From contig MVRN01000128.1 of NCBI GenBank assembly GCA_002067965.1, forward strand, positions 1-60,286: a stretch of DNA of 60,286 nucleotides, given 5' to 3'. Each line of letters begins with the position of its first letter. Positions within the stretch are counted from its first letter, which is position 1. The notes beneath the pieces were generated by a model. That model was not told the origin of the DNA. It saw only the letters and a list, made by a program, of their open reading frames with translations, and did not search any database. A program made the translations under genes and the position numbers. Positions 57,193 through 60,286 of the stretch are shown one piece after another. The stretch comes from Pelotomaculum sp. PtaU1.Bin035. Its GTDB lineage: Bacteria > Bacillota > Desulfotomaculia > Desulfotomaculales > Pelotomaculaceae.

Positions 57193-57558
57193 ATGGAGGT
57201 GGTCAACACGAAAGTAGTGGAGTTGGAACTTGACCTGATCAGGATTGCCTGCGATCCCAACCCCCTTTTCAAGTATCAACTGCTTTACAGGGACGGAATG
57301 GCCACCGGCGTGGCGGGCGTGTACAGCTATGACGAGGATTGGTATTACCTGTACAAGGAGGACACGGAAAGGTACAAGGTCAAGCGGCGCAAAGACCTGG
57401 AAGGCATTCCGCCCCCCTTCACCTATAAGCAGCAGCGGAGCAGGCGGGAAGAAAAACCGTCCCAAGAAAAACCCCTTGAGCAAAGCGCGGCGGCCGCGCC
57501 GCCCGCTTTGGAAGAAACGCCGGAGCAGAGCGATACCATCCGCATGGGCGGTATGTAA
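57193..57558 (+). CDS. Hypothetical island protein, ~121 residues
   Basis: A soluble protein (VVELELDLIRIACDPNPLFKYQLLYRDG, then YDEDWYYLYKEDTERYKVKRRKDL) with a low-complexity Gln/Ala/Pro tail. ATG 57193 overlaps the only ribosome site (GGAGGT, 57195-57200); ACG 57208 lies seven bases after that site and GTG 57217 further on, so the true start is uncertain. No family recognised. It lies 43 bases before the pilin candidate. Confidence 0.65.
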   Translation: MEVVNTKVVELELDLIRIACDPNPLFKYQLLYRDGMATGVAGVYSYDEDWYYLYKEDTERYKVKRRKDLEGIPPPFTYKQQRSRREEKPSQEKPLEQSAAAAPPALEETPEQSDTIRMGGM

Positions 57559-57601
57559 CGTGGAAATCCCAACGAAAATATCAATTTGGAGGTAAAGCGA
57601 A

Positions 57602-57832
57602 ATGAGAAAACTCGCAACCAGGCTAAAGGATCACATCACCGGCAAAGCTTTGACGGCCAGGGCTTTGCTGCGGTCTGAGCGCGGCGAAAATTTTGTCGAC
57701 TCGGCCATCCGCATCTTAATCGCGGTGGTCATCGGCGCCCTTTTGCTGGCCGGGCTGTACACCCTGTTCGGCGAGACGGTGCTGCCCACCCTGACCGAGC
57801 GCATTGAGGAAATGTTCAACTATGGGAATTGA
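57602..57832 (+). CDS. Flp-like pilin candidate (DUF6133-like), 76 residues
   Basis: ATG 57602 with TTGGAGGTAAAGC upstream. A basic leader of about 28 residues ends in ERG, followed by ENFVDSAIRILIAVVIGALLLAGLYTLFG, one hydrophobic helix, and a short TERIEEMFNYGN tail. This is the layout of a Flp/Tad prepilin: a leader ending in Gly and an acidic residue (Asp) five positions after it, like the Glu5 of type IV pilins. The next gene encodes a prepilin peptidase and overlaps it by 11 bases. I recall the family as DUF6133; the pilin role is inference. Confidence 0.75.
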   Translation: MRKLATRLKDHITGKALTARALLRSERGENFVDSAIRILIAVVIGALLLAGLYTLFGETVLPTLTERIEEMFNYGN

Positions 57833-58265
57833 TTTCAGCCACGCGGGCAATCTGCCGCTCCTGCTAAAGGGCGGCATTTTTATTGTTCTGCTTTTGGCGG
57901 CGTCCCTCTTCGACATCAGGAAAAGGATCATCCCCGACCCCGTCTGCCTGGCCATTGCCCTGACAGGCTGCATCCTCTTCGAGCCGGTGAAGCTGCTGGG
58001 TATATTGACCGCCCTGCCGCTCCTGATGGCCTCCCTTTTATGGGGCGGCATGGGCGGGGGCGACATCAAGCTGATGGCGGCGGCGGGCATCGTCCTCGGC
58101 TTCAAGGGAGGCATGGCGGCCATGGTGATGGGGCTTGCCGCCCTGCTTCTTTTTTACGCCGGTTATCGCATCGCGCAAAAGCTGCGCAGGGGGGACTGCC
58201 CCGGGGCGTTCCCCCTGGCGCCCTTTTTATCTATCGGCTGCCTCGCCGCCTATTTCATACTTTAA
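57822..58265 (+). CDS. A24-family prepilin peptidase (TadV/CpaA-like)
   Basis: 147 residues from ATG 57822, inside the end of the pilin candidate gene. Multipass. The two catalytic Asp are in SLFDIRKRIIPD and in the GxGD-type motif MGGGDIKLMAAAG. It lacks the N-terminal methylase domain of PilD, as in TadV/CpaA. It would cleave the adjacent prepilin at the inner membrane. The downstream CpaB gene begins 14 bases later. Confidence 0.9.
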   Translation: MGIDFSHAGNLPLLLKGGIFIVLLLAASLFDIRKRIIPDPVCLAIALTGCILFEPVKLLGILTALPLLMASLLWGGMGGGDIKLMAAAGIVLGFKGGMAAMVMGLAALLLFYAGYRIAQKLRRGDCPGAFPLAPFLSIGCLAAYFIL

Positions 58266-58279
58266 GGAGGAACCACCCT

Positions 58280-59104
58280 ATGAGCTTTCTGAAAAACCGC
58301 ACCGTGCTCGGCGTGCTCTGCATCGCGCTGTCGCTGATCATCTGCTTTGCGGTCACGCCTCTCTTTAACGCCAGCCTTGCCAAAAAGGCGGATATTGTCC
58401 GCGTCACCAAAGATATCAAAGCCAGGGAGCAGATCACCAAGGACATGGTGAAAACCGTGGAGGTCGGCGGCTACAACCTGCCCGGCAACGTGGTTAAAAA
58501 CCTGGAGGCCGCCCTGGGCAAATACGCCAAGGCGGACCTGGCGGCGGGCGACTACATCTTAAACACTAAGCTATCCGACTCGCCCGGGGCGGAAAACGCC
58601 TACCTGTATAATCTGACCGGAACAAAACAGGCCCTGTCGGTTACCATTAAGAACTTCGCCAACGGCCTGTCCGGCAAGCTGATCTCCGGGGACATCGTCT
58701 CGGTCATCGCGCCGGATTACCGGAAGATGGGAGCCACCGTCATCCCTGCGGAGCTGCAGTATGTGGAGGTCATCGGCGTCACCGCCAGCAGCGGCCACGA
58801 CACCGACACCGGGCAGCCGGAAGATGATGAGAAGCAGCTTCCCAGCACCGTCACCCTCCTGGTAACGCCGGAGCAGGCGAAAATCCTCGCCGAGCTGGAA
58901 GCGGACGGCAGGCTGCACCTGTCCCTGGTGTACCGGGGCAGCCGGGAAAACGCCGCCAAATTCATCGCCAGCCAGGACAAGGCGCTGGAAGTCCTGTATC
59001 CGGCTCCGGTGGAGAATATGGCGGAAGACAAGACGGCGGCTGCCGAAAACACCGGGGCCGCCGCGCCGCAAACATCATCCCCGTCCGAAAGGAAGGGCGA
59101 ATAG
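58280..59104 (+). CDS. cpaB: CpaB/RcpC-like pilus assembly protein (SAF domain)
   Basis: 274 residues from ATG 58280, preceded by TTAAGGAGG; the longer upstream frame overlaps the peptidase gene and is spurious. A single N-terminal membrane helix (VLGVLCIALSLIICFAVTPL), a SAF domain (VTKDIKAREQITKDMVKTVEVGGYNLP), and a RcpC-like domain (ALSVTIKNFANGLSGKLISGDIVSVIA, STVTLLVTPEQAKILAELEADG) match CpaB of Tad pili. Anchored in the membrane, facing outward. The C-terminal 40 residues are low-complexity. Confidence 0.88.
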   Translation: MSFLKNRTVLGVLCIALSLIICFAVTPLFNASLAKKADIVRVTKDIKAREQITKDMVKTVEVGGYNLPGNVVKNLEAALGKYAKADLAAGDYILNTKLSDSPGAENAYLYNLTGTKQALSVTIKNFANGLSGKLISGDIVSVIAPDYRKMGATVIPAELQYVEVIGVTASSGHDTDTGQPEDDEKQLPSTVTLLVTPEQAKILAELEADGRLHLSLVYRGSRENAAKFIASQDKALEVLYPAPVENMAEDKTAAAENTGAAAPQTSSPSERKGE

Positions 59105-59920
59105 ATGCTTAATTTTTTGAAAGGGAGCATCTTCTCCCGAAACACCGGAAACCAGCCGGAGGCCCCGGAGGCGGAGAAGGATGTGCAGGTGCTGGCCGTA
59201 TGGGGCAGCCCCGGCTCGGGGAAAACCACCGTAAGTGTCAAACTGGCCAAGCATCTGGCGGACAAAAAGCGCAACGTGGCGCTGCTGTTATGCGATATGA
59301 CCGCCCCCACGCTGCCCTGCGTCTGCCCGCCCTCCGACCTGGAATGCGAGAAGTCCCTGGGCAGTATCCTGGCGGCCACCCATATCACGGACACCCTCAT
59401 CAAGCAGAACTGCGTCACCCACAAACGCTGCCGCCACCTGCTCTTAATCGGCATGCTGAAAGGAGAGAACGTGTTCACCTATCCGCCGTACACCGCGGAA
59501 CTGGCGGTTGAGCTGATCGACCATCTACGCAATATCGCGCCCTATGTCATCATCGACTGCGGTAGCGTCATCGCCACAGACATCCTCTCCGCCGTTGCTT
59601 TGATGGAAGCCGACTCGGTGCTGCGGCTGGTGAACTGCGACCTGAAATCCATCAGCTACCTGTCAAGCCAGCTCCCCCTCTTAAGGGACAACAAATGGGA
59701 CGCCGACAAGCAGTATAAAGTGGCCAGCAACATAAAGCCCCAGGAGGCCAGCGAGCATATCGAGCAGGTGCTGGGCAATGTGGCGTTCAAAATACCCCAC
59801 TCCGACGAGGTGGAAAACCAGGCCCTGGCCGGGGATCTCTTCCGGGATCTGGCCCTGAAGGACAGCCGGGGTTTTCGCAGGGAGATTGAGAAGATCAGCC
59901 GGGAGGTGTTCGGCGTATGA
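59105..59920 (+). CDS. cpaE: CpaE/ParA-like ATPase of the Tad pilus module
   Basis: 271 residues, starting one base after the cpaB stop. The P-loop WGSPGSGKTTVSVKL is near residue 35, followed by VALLLCDMTAPTLP (where MinD/ParA proteins bind Mg) and VIIDCGS. In Tad systems CpaE/TadZ localises the pilus machine, often at a pole. It lacks the N-terminal receiver-like domain of Caulobacter CpaE. The next gene overlaps its stop (ATGA), so the two are translationally coupled. Confidence 0.85.
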   Translation: MLNFLKGSIFSRNTGNQPEAPEAEKDVQVLAVWGSPGSGKTTVSVKLAKHLADKKRNVALLLCDMTAPTLPCVCPPSDLECEKSLGSILAATHITDTLIKQNCVTHKRCRHLLLIGMLKGENVFTYPPYTAELAVELIDHLRNIAPYVIIDCGSVIATDILSAVALMEADSVLRLVNCDLKSISYLSSQLPLLRDNKWDADKQYKVASNIKPQEASEHIEQVLGNVAFKIPHSDEVENQALAGDLFRDLALKDSRGFRREIEKISREVFGV

Positions 59921-60286
59921 GTAAAAAGAGCAGACCAAATAACAGCGGCAGTCCGGGGCTCGAAAGCACTCAAGCGCCTTACCCCCTCCGGGCCGCGGAT
60001 ATGACGGACAACCACAGCCTGTTTTTCGCCCCCGATGACAACTCCAAGGATTTTGGGGCTGTGCTGCGGGAGGTGCAGGAGCACATCTCTTCCAAGTATT
60101 CCACCCTTATCATCGAGGGCGGCAAAGACGAGGTCAAAACCAAGGTCAAACGGTACATCACCAAATACATCCATGACCACCGCATCGCCGTGAGCGGCAT
60201 GAGCGACCGGGAGCTTGTGGACGCCCTCTACACCGAGATGGCCGAGTTTTCCTTCCTCACCAAATACATCTTCGGCACGGGCATTG
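59917..60286 (+). CDS. cpaF: CpaF/TadA secretion ATPase, N-terminal part (runs off right edge)
   Basis: At least 123 residues from ATG 59917. After a polar start (SKKSRPNNSGSPGL) it reads FGAVLREVQEHISSKYSTLIIEG and VDALYTEMAEFSFLTKYIFGTGI, matching the N-terminal helical domain of CpaF-type type II/IV secretion ATPases. The Walker motifs would lie beyond the window. Follows cpaB and cpaE as in Tad loci, where it powers pilus assembly. Confidence 0.8.
   Translation, partial: MSKKSRPNNSGSPGLESTQAPYPLRAADMTDNHSLFFAPDDNSKDFGAVLREVQEHISSKYSTLIIEGGKDEVKTKVKRYITKYIHDHRIAVSGMSDRELVDALYTEMAEFSFLTKYIFGTGI

Noticed and set aside
58040-58279. N-terminal extension of the CpaB gene to 354 residues
   Set aside because: It overlaps the prepilin peptidase in another frame, is rich in Arg/Gly/His, and a perfect ribosome site precedes ATG 58280.

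Overview
The window looks like a chromosomal segment of an anaerobic, spore-former-like Firmicute close to Pelotomaculum/Desulfotomaculum (Peptococcaceae in the broad sense). The reasons are the gene content and order (uvrB-uvrA-uvrC; rapZ-glmR(yvcK)-whiA; rpoN-gap-pgk-tpiA-gpmI-eno-secG-hppA; smpB-ssrA), strong Shine-Dalgarno sites, many GTG/TTG starts and a tmRNA tag ending ALAA. The assignment rests on family recognition; no search was run.

Region A (1-13754, minus strand, AT-rich) is a ten-gene exopolysaccharide locus. In transcription order it encodes a PelF-like GT4 glycosyltransferase, two coiled-coil proteins with DivIVA-like N-termini (the second also with a PRC-barrel-like domain), a PelG-like multipass transporter, a 57-residue membrane peptide, a large GT-C-like membrane protein, a UDP-HexNAc dehydrogenase, a GT2 glycosyltransferase, a lipoprotein deacetylase, and a flippase-like/ATP-grasp fusion that runs off the left edge. 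I see no PelD, PelE or PelA. Pairing Pel-type synthesis with DivIVA-like scaffolds is the most novel-looking feature here.

Region B (14105-46500, plus strand) is core chromosome: an NDP-sugar epimerase, mutS2, a conserved small gene, the three uvr genes, a HAD phosphatase, a ROK sugar kinase that appears to start at CTG, a glycogen-debranching enzyme, rapZ-glmR-whiA, rpoN, the lower-glycolysis operon, secG, a K+-dependent-type membrane pyrophosphatase, a hotdog thioesterase, a decayed HD-domain gene, a compact structured RNA candidate with its own consensus promoter and terminator, smpB and tmRNA. Between mutS2 and uvrB lies an AT-rich stretch with a 31-residue membrane peptide and a transposase remnant.

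Region C (46501-60286) begins right after the tmRNA 3' end, a common integration site. After a DUF6518-like membrane gene it becomes a GC-rich accessory island resembling clostridial integrative conjugative elements: an orphan Dam-type methylase, AbrB-like proteins (one frameshifted), a 1523-residue SLH-anchored protein with eleven ~92-residue repeats, YodL-domain and SpoVG proteins, then a Tad/Flp-type pilus module (Flp-like pilin candidate, TadV-like prepilin peptidase, CpaB, CpaE and the start of CpaF) cut off by the right edge. No integrase or distal boundary is visible. No CRISPR array or tRNA was recognised.
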